Made by a program: the position numbers and the translations under genes. The notes under the pieces were generated by a model. The model was not told where the DNA came from. It did not search any database and saw only the letters and a list, made by a program, of their open reading frames with translations. DNA of 64,000 nt, from positions 62,001 to 126,000 of the forward strand of contig NZ_JAHBBG010000004.1 in NCBI RefSeq assembly GCF_019331715.1. The letters are read 5' to 3'. Below are positions 28,084 to 37,150 of the stretch, in pieces (position 1 is the first letter of the stretch; each line of letters begins with the position of its first letter). This DNA is from Bifidobacterium simiiventris. Its GTDB lineage: Bacteria > Actinomycetota > Actinomycetes > Actinomycetales > Bifidobacteriaceae.

Positions 28084-28107
28084 CCGGCACGTGACAGTGC
28101 GTGCCGG
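28084..28107. promoter_or_regulatory. Inverted repeat between guaB3 and icd
   Basis: CCGGCACG (28084-28091) and CGTGCCGG (28100-28107) are 8-bp arms with an 8-nt spacer, within the 151-bp divergent control region. It overlaps the expected guaB3 promoter, so an operator is plausible. Confidence 0.45.
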
Positions 28108-28218
28108 TGCGGGCTGGGCAGTCCCACGTTTCGGAAGGCCCCGTCGCGCCGTTACAAACATGCGTTATGACTTGGAAGCGTATCCGCATCTGCACGATAT
28201 CCCCGCCAAGGAGGGAAC

Positions 28219-29439
28219 ATGGCCAAAATCAAGGTCGAAGGCACCGTCGTCGAACTCGACGGCGACGAAATGACGCGCGTCATCTGGAAGGACATCAAGG
28301 ACCGCCTGATCCTGCCCTATCTGGACGTGAACCTCGACTACTACGATCTGGGCATCGAGAACCGCGACGCCACCGACGACCAGGTCACCATCGATGCGGC
28401 GCATGCGATCCAGCGCGAGCACGTCGGCGTTAAGTGCGCCACGATCACGCCCGACGAGGCACGCGTCAAGGAATTCGGCCTCAAGAAGATGTGGAAGTCC
28501 CCCAATGGCACGATCCGCAACATCCTGGGCGGCACGATCTTCCGCGAGCCGATCGTCATGAGCAACGTGCCGCGTCTGGTGCCCGGCTGGACCAAGCCGA
28601 TCGTCGTGGCCCGCCATGCGTTCGGCGACCAGTACAAGGCCACTGACTTCAAGGTGCCGGGCGCGGGCCGGCTGACTGTCACGTTCACCCCGGAGGACGG
28701 CTCCGAGCCGATCCAGCACGTCGTCTACGACTATGGTCCGGACGGCGGCGTGGCGCAGGTGCAGTACAACGTGAACGATTCGATCCGAGGCTTCGCCCGC
28801 GCCTGCTTCAACTACGGCCTGATGCGCCACTACCCCGTGTACCTGTCCACCAAGAACACGATCCTCAAGGCGTACGACGGCCAGTTCAAGGACATCTTCG
28901 CCGAGGTGTACGAGACGGAGTACAAGGACCGGTTCGAGGCCGAGGGCCTTACCTACGAGCACCGCCTGATCGACGACATGGTGGCCAGCTCGCTCAAGTG
29001 GCATGGCGGATACATCTGGGCGTGCAAGAACTACGATGGCGACGTGCAGTCCGACTCCGTGGCGCAGGGCTTCGGCTCGCTGGGCCTGATGACGTCGGTG
29101 CTCATGACGCCGGACGGCCAGACCGTGGAGGCTGAGGCCGCGCATGGCACGGTGACGCGCCACTACCGTCGCTGGCTCAAGGGCGAGAAGACCTCGACGA
29201 ACCCGATCGCCTCGATCTTCGCATGGACCGGCGGTCTCAAGCACCGCGCCGACCTTGACGGCACGCCCGAGGTCCGCCACTTCGCCGAAACGCTGGAGAA
29301 GGTGATCGTGGGCACCGTGGAAGGCGGACAGATGACCAAGGATCTCGCGATGCTCATCGGCCCCGACCAGCCGTGGCTCGACACGGAGGGCTTCATGAAC
29401 GCGCTTGACGAGAATCTCGCCAAGGCGCTGCACGACTGA
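28219..29439 (+). CDS. icd: NADP-dependent isocitrate dehydrogenase
   Basis: The 406-residue enzyme converts isocitrate to 2-oxoglutarate, with NADP as cofactor. It belongs to the eukaryote-like subfamily, with the metal-site region [26 protein letters not shown] (key Asp residues) and the substrate segment [40 protein letters not shown] opens the protein. In bifidobacteria it serves glutamate synthesis because the full cycle is missing (known biology). AGGAGGGAAC precedes the ATG. It is monocistronic, followed by a strong terminator. Confidence 0.95.
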   Translation: MAKIKVEGTVVELDGDEMTRVIWKDIKDRLILPYLDVNLDYYDLGIENRDATDDQVTIDAAHAIQREHVGVKCATITPDEARVKEFGLKKMWKSPNGTIRNILGGTIFREPIVMSNVPRLVPGWTKPIVVARHAFGDQYKATDFKVPGAGRLTVTFTPEDGSEPIQHVVYDYGPDGGVAQVQYNVNDSIRGFARACFNYGLMRHYPVYLSTKNTILKAYDGQFKDIFAEVYETEYKDRFEAEGLTYEHRLIDDMVASSLKWHGGYIWACKNYDGDVQSDSVAQGFGSLGLMTSVLMTPDGQTVEAEAAHGTVTRHYRRWLKGEKTSTNPIASIFAWTGGLKHRADLDGTPEVRHFAETLEKVIVGTVEGGQMTKDLAMLIGPDQPWLDTEGFMNALDENLAKALHD

Positions 29440-29465
29440 TTCCACTTATTTCCGCTTACGGGTTC

Positions 29466-29507
29466 AAGGCTCCCGGCCGCATCATCCGTGCGGCCGAGAG
29501 CCTTTTT
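29466..29507 (+). terminator. Rho-independent terminator of icd
   Basis: Arms 29466-29481 and 29489-29505 pair with one or two mismatches and the stem runs into a T5 tract, 26 bases past the stop. Confidence 0.85.
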
Positions 29508-29569
29508 CATGGTCGTGCGACTAGAATTGGCGCAGACACGAACCGAACGCGACTGGCAAAGGACGGATC

Positions 29570-31216
29570 ATGACCCTGCGAGGCACCATGGCCTTATCAC
29601 GCATCACCACGCTCGCCGCGGCGGCATCACGGCTGATCGCGCTGACGGCATGCGCCGCCCTGATACTGGGCGTGTCGTCCTGCTCGTCGCCCGACGACCG
29701 CAACGATCAAGACGGGCAGGACGATGGCATGACGGCCGTCTCGGGCCAAGTCGCAGTGTTCACTCCGGCGGATGGCGTGACCATCTCCGGGAACACACCG
29801 CTGAACAAATGGACGGCGTTCGTCCCCGCGTTGACCGACGCGCTCATCTCCGGAGGGGTGACGAAGAAGCACATCTCCACGTCCACCGCCGACAGCCTTG
29901 ACCGGCAGAGCCGCGACATCCAAGATTACGTGGTCGACCGGGTCTCGGCCTCCGGCGATGATTCGTCGGACGATGCCGCGCACACCACTCTGGTCGTCGC
30001 CCCGGTGACGGGGGCCGACGACACGGTGCGGCAGTATGGCGACTACGTCAGCCAGTCGGTCGCATCATCGTCCGCTTCTGATACGACCGATGGCGACGAC
30101 ACGTCTGCGAATGACGAAGCGGTGTCCCGTCTCGTCTCGGCGCTCAAGCTCGCGCAGGAGAACGGCATGCACGTGATCATGCTCGCCTCCACGATCGAGG
30201 GATTCCAGCCCGACATATACGTCCGCATGTCCACCGCGGAACAGATCGGCCGGATACAGGCGCTCAAGCTGGTCAGCAAACTTGACCTGGACAAGGTCAG
30301 CAAGGACAATCCGAAGACCATCGAGGTCCTGCTGCCGTACACCACGCGTTCCGCGCAATCCTCCAAGACGGTGGGAGGCGTGCTGAAGATCCCATCGTCT
30401 TCCCAGGACGAAGACGATACCCAGGAGCCGACCGACGACAGCGCCGTATTCGCGAAGGCGGCATTCAAGGGACTGTGGTCGGTGTTGCGGCCGTATTTCA
30501 AACAGGGACGGGCAATCAGCGCATCCGGGTTGCTGACCGCTGATACCACCGTCGACGATTGGCGTGACGTCTCGTTCGCCTGCGTCAAGGACGACGATGC
30601 CCGTGCCGTGTTGCGTGAACGGCTGACGATGGACTCGGCGGGCGACGCTCACACGCGCATCGACGGCGTCATCGCGATGAACGACTACGTGGCGTCCGGG
30701 GTCGCCAAGGAGCTGTCCGAACTCGGCTATACGGGTTCGGCGGCTGACATCAACCCGTCGATCACGATCTCCGGTATCGTCGAGAACATCACCGGCAAGA
30801 AGGACCTACAGCGGCAGAAAGTGCCGGATCCGATCAAGGCGCCCGAAAGCGACGCAGGCGCGACGGAAGGCGATACGGACAAGGACAAGTCAGCGGAGGA
30901 GACGAATTCGCGCTGGCCGATCGTCACCGGATACGGAGCATATGTGGACGTCATGCCGCAGATCGTCTCCGGACAGCAGTGGATGACCGCGCTCGAGGAC
31001 AGGGACGCACTCGCTCGGAGCGTCGCGAAGGCGTGCCTGCTGTTCGCGGACGGCACCACGCCGAACGCCGGCACGCTGCCGTCACTGGCGTCCTCCAAGG
31101 TCAATGGCAAGACCACCGCCACGATCGAGGAGGATCTGCTCGCGGTGAGTGCCTACAATCTCAAGGCCACGTTGATTGAGCCGGGGTACATCACTCTGGC
31201 CGACGCGGGCCTGTGA
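29570..31216 (+). CDS. Sugar-binding-like lipoprotein
   Basis: The 548-residue protein has a long signal region and lipobox LGVSSC with lipid-modified Cys38, so it sits outside the membrane. The mature part resembles type 1 periplasmic binding proteins of the ribose/xylose kind: VAVFTPADGVTIS at the start of lobe 1, VIMLASTIEGFQPD and AMNDYVASGVAKELSELGY. Two acidic low-complexity inserts (about residues 165-185 and 425-445) are unusual. No transporter gene is adjacent, so it may act as an orphan sensor or with a distant ABC permease. AAAGGACGG precedes the ATG. The DnaA-box cluster begins right after its stop. Confidence 0.75.
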   Translation: MTLRGTMALSRITTLAAAASRLIALTACAALILGVSSCSSPDDRNDQDGQDDGMTAVSGQVAVFTPADGVTISGNTPLNKWTAFVPALTDALISGGVTKKHISTSTADSLDRQSRDIQDYVVDRVSASGDDSSDDAAHTTLVVAPVTGADDTVRQYGDYVSQSVASSSASDTTDGDDTSANDEAVSRLVSALKLAQENGMHVIMLASTIEGFQPDIYVRMSTAEQIGRIQALKLVSKLDLDKVSKDNPKTIEVLLPYTTRSAQSSKTVGGVLKIPSSSQDEDDTQEPTDDSAVFAKAAFKGLWSVLRPYFKQGRAISASGLLTADTTVDDWRDVSFACVKDDDARAVLRERLTMDSAGDAHTRIDGVIAMNDYVASGVAKELSELGYTGSAADINPSITISGIVENITGKKDLQRQKVPDPIKAPESDAGATEGDTDKDKSAEETNSRWPIVTGYGAYVDVMPQIVSGQQWMTALEDRDALARSVAKACLLFADGTTPNAGTLPSLASSKVNGKTTATIEEDLLAVSAYNLKATLIEPGYITLADAGL

Positions 31217-31230
31217 CGCGTCTGGACAAG

Positions 31231-31283
31231 TTATCCACATTCAGGAAATATTCAGCGAAATTATCCACAGCCAGTTATCCACA
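31231..31283 (+). promoter_or_regulatory. Cluster of three perfect DnaA boxes
   Basis: TTATCCACA occurs three times in the same orientation at 31231-31239, 31261-31269 and 31275-31283, just after the lipoprotein stop and 81 bp before yraN. The base content here is AT-rich relative to its surroundings. No dnaA, dnaN or other origin genes are near. A role in regulation or in titrating DnaA is likelier than an origin. Confidence 0.75.
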
Positions 31284-31363
31284 ACACGCCGAAGACTCGA
31301 GGTTGCGTCCACATAGCCCCGTTCCCCTTGTGCGCGACGCGGCGTGTCTGTTGCACTGGTGTC

Positions 31364-31843
31364 ATGGATATCGCAACAACAGCAACAACGACGGCGATGG
31401 CCGACTCCATGCCGCGCCTGCGCGTGCCATGCGTTCGGCCATCGCTGGACGATCTGTCCGAACGCATGGCACGCGCGCAGGTCGGTCCGAAACAGCTCGG
31501 AGCATTGGGAGAACAGGTCGCGGCCTTGTGGCTGCAAGCCCACGACTGCATCATGCTCGATCGTAACTGGCGTTGCCGGTACGGAGAACTTGACCTGATC
31601 GTCTTGGATCCGGACGGCGCGATCGTGTTCGTCGAAGTCAAGACGCGGCGCGGCGTCCGGTTCGGTTCCCCGCAGGAGGCGGTAACCGGGCGCAAGCAGG
31701 TAAACCTGCGCCGCGCCGGCGTGCAATGGCTTATGGAACCCGAGCATCGTGTGGCGCATAGGTCGGTAAGGTTCGACGTGATCGCGGTTCTTGCCCCGAT
31801 CGGCCAGGCGGTGCGCGTCACCCACATCAGGGAGGCGTTCTGA
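31364..31843 (+). CDS. yraN: YraN family (UPF0102) nuclease-like protein
   Basis: The 159-residue protein has the UPF0102 core: LGALGEQVAALWLQ, the endonuclease-like GELDLIVLDPDG and VFVEVKTRRG. This is a restriction-endonuclease-like fold; function in DNA processing is inferred. The start is uncertain: 31364 has no ribosome site, later methionines (31397, 31409) are possible, and the conserved part begins at MARAQVG. Its TGA overlaps the comM ATG. It opens the yraN-comM-dprA operon. Confidence 0.82.
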   Translation: MDIATTATTTAMADSMPRLRVPCVRPSLDDLSERMARAQVGPKQLGALGEQVAALWLQAHDCIMLDRNWRCRYGELDLIVLDPDGAIVFVEVKTRRGVRFGSPQEAVTGRKQVNLRRAGVQWLMEPEHRVAHRSVRFDVIAVLAPIGQAVRVTHIREAF

Positions 31844-33372
31844 TGGCCATAGGAAGCGCATTGTCGGTCGGCCTGTTCGGATTGAAGGCATTCATCATCC
31901 AGACGCAGGCGTTCATCTCCCCCGGACTACCCTACTTCTCCATCATCGGGCTCCCTGACGCGTCGCTGAGCGAGGCTCGCGAACGCGTCAGGTCGGCCTG
32001 TCAGGCAAGCGGATTCCGCTGGCCGGAAACCCGCGTGACGGTGAACATGTCCCCCGCGTCGATGCCCAAGCGTGGGTCGTCGCATGATTTAGCCATCGCG
32101 GCGAGCGTGCTGAGCGCATCGGGGGCGATTCCGCATGACTGCCTAGCCGACACCATTGTGCTCGGAGAGGTGAATCTCGATGGCACCGTGCTGCCGGTCC
32201 ACGGGCTGTTGCCGATCATGCTGCATGCGCGGGAACGCGGCGTCCGCCGACTGATCATACCGCAGGCCAATGCGGATGAGGCCGCTCTGATCGACGGCCT
32301 GGATGTTCGCCCCGTGCGTCATGTCGGGGAGCTGATTTCGATGATGGGAGGTGATGCACGCTACACGCTGCCGGACGATGCACCCGCAGCCCAGCCTGGC
32401 GATATGGAAACGTTCGCGCAGCCTCCGCTGGGCGATATGGGAGAGGTCGTCGGACAGAAAATGACGAAATGGGCGTTGCAGGTGGCGGCGGCGGGCGGAC
32501 ACCATATGCTGATGACCGGCCCTCCCGGCTCAGGCAAGACGATGCTCGCCTCACGCATGCCGGGCATCATGTGCCCGCTGACCCCGGACGAACAGCTGGA
32601 GGTCGCATCGATACGTTCGCTGTGCGGCACATTGCCGAATTACGGCATCACTGACGTGCCGCCGTTCGAAGCGCCTCATCACACGGCGTCAACGGCATCG
32701 CTGGTGGGCGGGGGCAGCGGCCTCGCACGACCGGGAGCCATCACCAGGTCGCACCACGGAGTGCTATTCATGGATGAGGCTCCCGAATTCTCGACCCGCA
32801 CGCTGCAGACGCTGCGCGAGCCGCTCGAATCGGGATACGTGTCGCTGTCACGGGCCAAGGGCTCAACCTACTATCCGGCGCGCTTTCAGCTGATCATGGC
32901 GGCCAACCCCTGCCCGTGCGGATTCGCCTACGGCAACGGGGAACGCTGCACCTGCAAGGAGAAGGACCGCATCAAATACTTCTCGCACCTGTCTGGGCCC
33001 ATCCTCGACCGGATCGACATCCAGGTGGAGGTGCCGCCGGTCGACCGCATCGAGATACGTTCCGACCGATGCGAGGAGTCGAGCCGCGACATGCGTCGTA
33101 CGGTGATCCAGGCGCGATCCGCTGCCCGTGAACGGTTTTCGAAACTGGGATGGTCATGCAACGCGCAGGCCTCGGGGGAATGGCTGCACCGCCACACTTC
33201 CGAAAAGGCGATCGCGCTGGTGAACCGTGCGCTCGAATCCAAACGGCTGAGCCTACGCGGGGCAGACCGCGCACTGCGGCTGGCCTGGACACTGTCCGAT
33301 CTGTCAGGACGGATATCCCCGGGCTACGAAGAGGTGAACCAGGGCATCATGCTGCGCGCGAGGGTCACATGA
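31843..33372 (+). CDS. comM: YifB/ComM family Mg chelatase-like AAA ATPase
   Basis: The 509-residue protein has an N-terminal Lon-like domain (FIIQTQAFISPGLPYFSIIGLPDASLSEA), a AAA core with Walker A GPPGSGKT near residue 225 and Walker B LFMDEAPEF, and a C-terminal Mg chelatase helical part. ComM is a branch-migration helicase that helps long foreign DNA recombine during natural transformation. It overlaps yraN (TGATG) and dprA (ATGA), so all three are coupled. Confidence 0.9.
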   Translation: MAIGSALSVGLFGLKAFIIQTQAFISPGLPYFSIIGLPDASLSEARERVRSACQASGFRWPETRVTVNMSPASMPKRGSSHDLAIAASVLSASGAIPHDCLADTIVLGEVNLDGTVLPVHGLLPIMLHARERGVRRLIIPQANADEAALIDGLDVRPVRHVGELISMMGGDARYTLPDDAPAAQPGDMETFAQPPLGDMGEVVGQKMTKWALQVAAAGGHHMLMTGPPGSGKTMLASRMPGIMCPLTPDEQLEVASIRSLCGTLPNYGITDVPPFEAPHHTASTASLVGGGSGLARPGAITRSHHGVLFMDEAPEFSTRTLQTLREPLESGYVSLSRAKGSTYYPARFQLIMAANPCPCGFAYGNGERCTCKEKDRIKYFSHLSGPILDRIDIQVEVPPVDRIEIRSDRCEESSRDMRRTVIQARSAARERFSKLGWSCNAQASGEWLHRHTSEKAIALVNRALESKRLSLRGADRALRLAWTLSDLSGRISPGYEEVNQGIMLRARVT

Positions 33373-34832
33373 ACGCCGGCACACATGGAAACGTCACGAA
33401 TACGGACGGAAGCGGTGCCATGCCTCTCGACGACGAAACACTGGCCCGGGCGATGCTCACCTTCTGCCTCAACGATGCCGATGCGATCATGTTCGCCACG
33501 ATCAAGGGAACGGGCTGCGCCCGCGAGGCCCTGCGGCTGATCGAACGGTGCAGCCCGCGGCGTTCGGGCCCGGACAGCCGCGCCGCACGCCGGGCATTGG
33601 ACGAATCGTTCGCCAAAGGCCTGATCCGATGGGGCCGACAGGCGAACGCTCGGTCGTCGGAAGCATTCCGTCTCGCGTTGGCCCGCTGGCATGCCCGGCT
33701 CGACCTTCTGCCATCCTTGGACGCCGACAGCCTTCGTGCATGGTTCACCGCTGACGGTACGCAGTGGATCATCGGGCCGGACAGCCCGTTATGGCCTCAT
33801 CAACTTGACGACCTGTCCATTCGCAGGGACTGGGCTCCCCCGCTGTGCCTGTGGGGAATCGGCGATCCGGCGGCATTGACAAGTTGCCCGAAGCCATTGG
33901 CCGTGGTCGGATCACGCGGGGCCGACGAGTATGGTCTCATGCTGGCCCGCGCGATCGGCGAGCGAGCGGCCGCACGAGGGCATCTGGTAGTGTCCGGCGG
34001 AGCCATGGGAGCCGATGCCGCGGCGCACTGGGGGACGCTGTCCACCGTGGATTCCGCCGCATCCTATGGTCTGTCGGCGCAGGAGATCGGCCGTACCGTA
34101 GCCGTGTTCGCCGGAGGTCTGAACCACGTCGGCCCGCAATGCAACCACCGACTGTTCAAACGTATCGTAGGCGGTTCGGGTGCGCTGGTCAGCGAATTGT
34201 GCCCGGACACGATTCCCGAAGGAAGGCGCTTCCTGCTGCGCAACAGGCTCATTGCCTCGTTGGCCTCGACGGTGGTGGTGACGCAGGCCAGACTGCGGTC
34301 CGGCGCGCTCAACACCGCTCATTGGGCCGCGGAACTCAGTCGTGAGGTCTATGCGGCCCCCGGCAATGCGGGCATGCCCTATAATGCCGGATGCAATCGC
34401 CTTATCCGCGATAACGAGGCGATGTTGCTCATGTCCGCCGACGAGATCGACGACATCTGCCACGCGGCGCATAGACCGACACTGGCTGAGACATCCGATC
34501 CGCGAACGAACAAGGTCAAACGGTCCGAACCGTCCGAACGGCAGGAAGCCGATTCGTACGAGACACAGCCGGGAAGCTCCGGCGACACGCGGTGGAGACC
34601 GGTTCTCGACGCCATCCGTCGCTGCCGGCAACGGCGTTTGCCCGCCACCGCCGAGAACATCGCATCCTGCGCCGACGGCATGTCCTTACCCGAAACACTG
34701 ACGTCTCTCGGATGGATGGAGCTCGACGGACTGATCGCAATCAGTCACGGGGTCGTCATCGTCAACGCGCGGCGCGACGATGCGGACGATACGCGACGGG
34801 AGGCGGGATCATGCCTGCCATTGGCACCGTGA
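33369..34832 (+). CDS. dprA: DNA-processing protein DprA
   Basis: The 487-residue protein loads RecA on incoming single-stranded DNA. The Rossmann core shows AVVGSRGADEYG, VVSGGAMGADAAAH, AVFAGGLNHVGPQCN, RNRLIASLASTVVVTQA and SGALNTAHWAAEL. The N-terminal helical part and a C-terminal winged-helix region (about 420-470) flank it; the linker before the latter is low in complexity. It is longer than typical DprA (about 370-400). The start overlaps the comM stop. Its 3' end overlaps the convergent alkyltransferase gene by 24 bp. No other transformation gene is in the window. Confidence 0.9.
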   Translation: MNAGTHGNVTNTDGSGAMPLDDETLARAMLTFCLNDADAIMFATIKGTGCAREALRLIERCSPRRSGPDSRAARRALDESFAKGLIRWGRQANARSSEAFRLALARWHARLDLLPSLDADSLRAWFTADGTQWIIGPDSPLWPHQLDDLSIRRDWAPPLCLWGIGDPAALTSCPKPLAVVGSRGADEYGLMLARAIGERAAARGHLVVSGGAMGADAAAHWGTLSTVDSAASYGLSAQEIGRTVAVFAGGLNHVGPQCNHRLFKRIVGGSGALVSELCPDTIPEGRRFLLRNRLIASLASTVVVTQARLRSGALNTAHWAAELSREVYAAPGNAGMPYNAGCNRLIRDNEAMLLMSADEIDDICHAAHRPTLAETSDPRTNKVKRSEPSERQEADSYETQPGSSGDTRWRPVLDAIRRCRQRRLPATAENIASCADGMSLPETLTSLGWMELDGLIAISHGVVIVNARRDDADDTRREAGSCLPLAP

Positions 34833-35153
34833 CAGGTCGACCCGCCAGCCGTCATCGCCGGCATTGCCGTGACCGGGTTGCGGCGCGATGAGCGGCACGC
34901 CCTCCGATTCAAGCAACATGCGCTGCCGGCCCGGCCCGCCGAACGCGAACCCGGGAGCAAGCGATCCGTCGCGGAACACCACCCGATGGCATGGGATCAC
35001 TCCCGGTTCGGGATTGGTATGCAGCGCGAATCCGACGAACCTCGCGTTGCGCGAGTTACCGGCCAAGGCCGCGACCTGCCCGTATGTCGCGACCTTGCCG
35101 CGCGGTATGCGCCGCACCACGTCGTACACCCGCTGATTGAATGCTCCTGTCAT
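34809..35153 (-). CDS. MGMT/AGT-like protein (MGMT family)
   Basis: The 114-residue protein contains the C-terminal, DNA-binding half of O6-alkylguanine-DNA alkyltransferases: helix-turn-helix [16 protein letters not shown] and active-site IPCHRVV with Cys55. Length and lack of the N-terminal domain match the alkyltransferase-like (Atl) group, but true Atl proteins replace this cysteine with Trp, so the protein may still accept alkyl groups. Its gene ends inside dprA, converging with it. The start is the first methionine that fits; no strong ribosome site is seen. Confidence 0.8.
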   Translation of the reverse strand: MTGAFNQRVYDVVRRIPRGKVATYGQVAALAGNSRNARFVGFALHTNPEPGVIPCHRVVFRDGSLAPGFAFGGPGRQRMLLESEGVPLIAPQPGHGNAGDDGWRVDLSRCQWQA

Positions 35154-35201
35154 ACGCCCATTATCGCGCGTTCGTCCCGACGTCTCCCGACAATCAAGGG
35201 T

Positions 35202-37091
35202 ATGAGTCCGAAGCATATCGAAGACATGTATGATGCGGTGATCGTCGGCGCCGGCGCAGCCGGACTGTCCGCGGCGCTGGGAGCGTTGCGTTCCGACCAT
35301 ATCCGCAGCCTGCGCGAGGCCGGCATCGAGCCGAAGATCCTGGTGATCTCGAAGTTGCAGCCGCTGCGCTCGCACACCGGTTCGGCCGAAGGCGGCATCG
35401 CCGCGAGCCTGGGCAATGCGGAATCCGACGACTGGCATTGGCATTACTACGACACCGTCAAGGGCGGCGACTGGCTGGTCGATCAGGATGCGGCAAAGCT
35501 GCTCGCCGAATACGCGCCGCAGACGGTGATCAACCTGGAACGTGACGGCGTGGCGTTCTCTCGTACCGACGACGGGCATATAGCGCAGCGTCGCTTCGGC
35601 GGTCACACGCGCGACTTCGGCAAGGAGCCGGTGCGTCGTGCGGCGTATGCGGCAGATCGCGTGGGTCATCAGATCCTGCATTCGCTGTGGCAGCAGTGCG
35701 TGGGAGCCGGCGTCGAATTCGCCGAGGAATGGTATGTGACCGATCTGGTGCTGGACGAGGACGGCCGTTCGGCCGCGGGCGTGGTCGCCTACGACACCCA
35801 TGAGGGCAAGATCCACGCGGTGCATGCGCGCAATGTGCTGCTGGCTACAGGAGGCGCGGGTCGATTGTTCCACACGACTTCGAACTCGTGGGATCTGACC
35901 GGAGACGGCATGGCGCTTGCCCTGGCTGCTGGTCTGCAATTGGAGGACAGCGAATTCGTGCAGTTCCATCCGACCGGGCTCGCACATACTGGCATTCTGC
36001 TGTCCGAGGCGGCGCGAGCCGAAGGCGGTGTGCTGCGCAACGCCGATGGCGAGGCGTTCATGGCCCGTTATGCGCCCGACCACCGTGACCTGGCGGCGCG
36101 CGATGTGGTGAGCCGCTCGATCATGGCGGAGATCGACGCAGGCCGCGGCGTGGCCGATCCGAAGGATCCGGACGGCCCGAAGGACTGCGTGTGGCTGGAT
36201 ATGACCGGCATCGACAAGGATCATATGGAGGCGGTGCTGCCGCAGGTCGTCGAAACGGTGCGCAAGTACGCGAACATCGACCCGGTGCATGATTGGGTGC
36301 CGGTCAAACCGACCGCGCACTACACGATGGGAGGCATTCCTATCACCACGGACGGCGAAGTTTACCGCTGGTCGGGCGACGGCGAGTCCGCACGCCGTGA
36401 AATCGTCGACGGACTGTTCGCCGCCGGCGAATGCTCGTGCGTCTCCGTGCATGGCGCGAACCGTCTCGGCGGCAATTCGCTGCTCGATGCATGCCTGTTT
36501 GGTACCCGCGCGGGCCGGACGATGGCCGCGCGCATCGCCGAGCATCCCGTGGACGACCCGATGAGTGACGGCATGAATGACGAGGAGGGAACAGCAAGCG
36601 TCGACGCCGCATCTACGGTTCGAACAGCCGAGCTTGCGGCGTTGCTTTCCCCCGCCGAACACGGCGGAGCGGATGAGAAGAACGAGGACGCCGCGGACGA
36701 CAACCCGTACCGGCTGCTCGCCGATCTCGGTCGCGTCATGGAACAGGCCGTGGCCGTCCGATGCAACGCCGACACGATCGAATCGGCGCTCAAGCGCCTG
36801 CGGGACGAACTTATGCCACGTTCACAGGAACTGCACGCCCACAGCGACACCGCTGCGTTCAATCAGGAGATCACCGCGATCTGGGAGTCCCGCCACCTTC
36901 TTGCTCTGGCCGAGGTGATGCTCGCGGCGTCCGGTGCCCGGCACGAGTCTCGCGGCTCGCTGCAGCGGCTTGACTTCCCCAGCCGAGACGACGAACGGTT
37001 CCTCGCCCATTCGATGACCTCCTGCGACGGCGGGATCCTGTGGCAGCCGGCGCATATCGTCGATTATCCGCCCAAGGCACGTGAATACTGA
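35202..37091 (+). CDS. sdhA: Succinate dehydrogenase/fumarate reductase flavoprotein subunit
   Basis: The 629-residue FAD protein has [11 protein letters not shown] for [20 protein letters not shown] with the flavin-binding histidine, [10 protein letters not shown] and the catalytic Arg region near [20 protein letters not shown] and [18 protein letters not shown] follow. A Glu/Asp-rich insert of about 50 residues sits near 450-500. The start at 35202 is the first good methionine; an AAGGG lies very close to it, so MYDAVI at 35226 is an alternative. The next gene is the iron-sulfur subunit (59 bp), but no membrane anchor is nearby. In fermenters this pair may work as fumarate reductase. Confidence 0.9.
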   Translation: MSPKHIEDMYDAVIVGAGAAGLSAALGALRSDHIRSLREAGIEPKILVISKLQPLRSHTGSAEGGIAASLGNAESDDWHWHYYDTVKGGDWLVDQDAAKLLAEYAPQTVINLERDGVAFSRTDDGHIAQRRFGGHTRDFGKEPVRRAAYAADRVGHQILHSLWQQCVGAGVEFAEEWYVTDLVLDEDGRSAAGVVAYDTHEGKIHAVHARNVLLATGGAGRLFHTTSNSWDLTGDGMALALAAGLQLEDSEFVQFHPTGLAHTGILLSEAARAEGGVLRNADGEAFMARYAPDHRDLAARDVVSRSIMAEIDAGRGVADPKDPDGPKDCVWLDMTGIDKDHMEAVLPQVVETVRKYANIDPVHDWVPVKPTAHYTMGGIPITTDGEVYRWSGDGESARREIVDGLFAAGECSCVSVHGANRLGGNSLLDACLFGTRAGRTMAARIAEHPVDDPMSDGMNDEEGTASVDAASTVRTAELAALLSPAEHGGADEKNEDAADDNPYRLLADLGRVMEQAVAVRCNADTIESALKRLRDELMPRSQELHAHSDTAAFNQEITAIWESRHLLALAEVMLAASGARHESRGSLQRLDFPSRDDERFLAHSMTSCDGGILWQPAHIVDYPPKAREY

Positions 37092-37150
37092 CGGCCACGG
37101 CTTATGGCACAATGTAATGTCGTTTCTTGTGTGTTGAGGAGGCTGGAAGT

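Noticed and set aside
31217-31363. DnaA-box cluster as a replication origin
   Set aside because: No dnaA, dnaN, rpmH or gidB near it, and only three boxes in a short gap; a regulatory or titration site fits better.
34809-36662. Long minus-strand frame opposite sdhA
   Set aside because: Only its last 114 codons match a family (the alkyltransferase-like protein); the rest mirrors sdhA.
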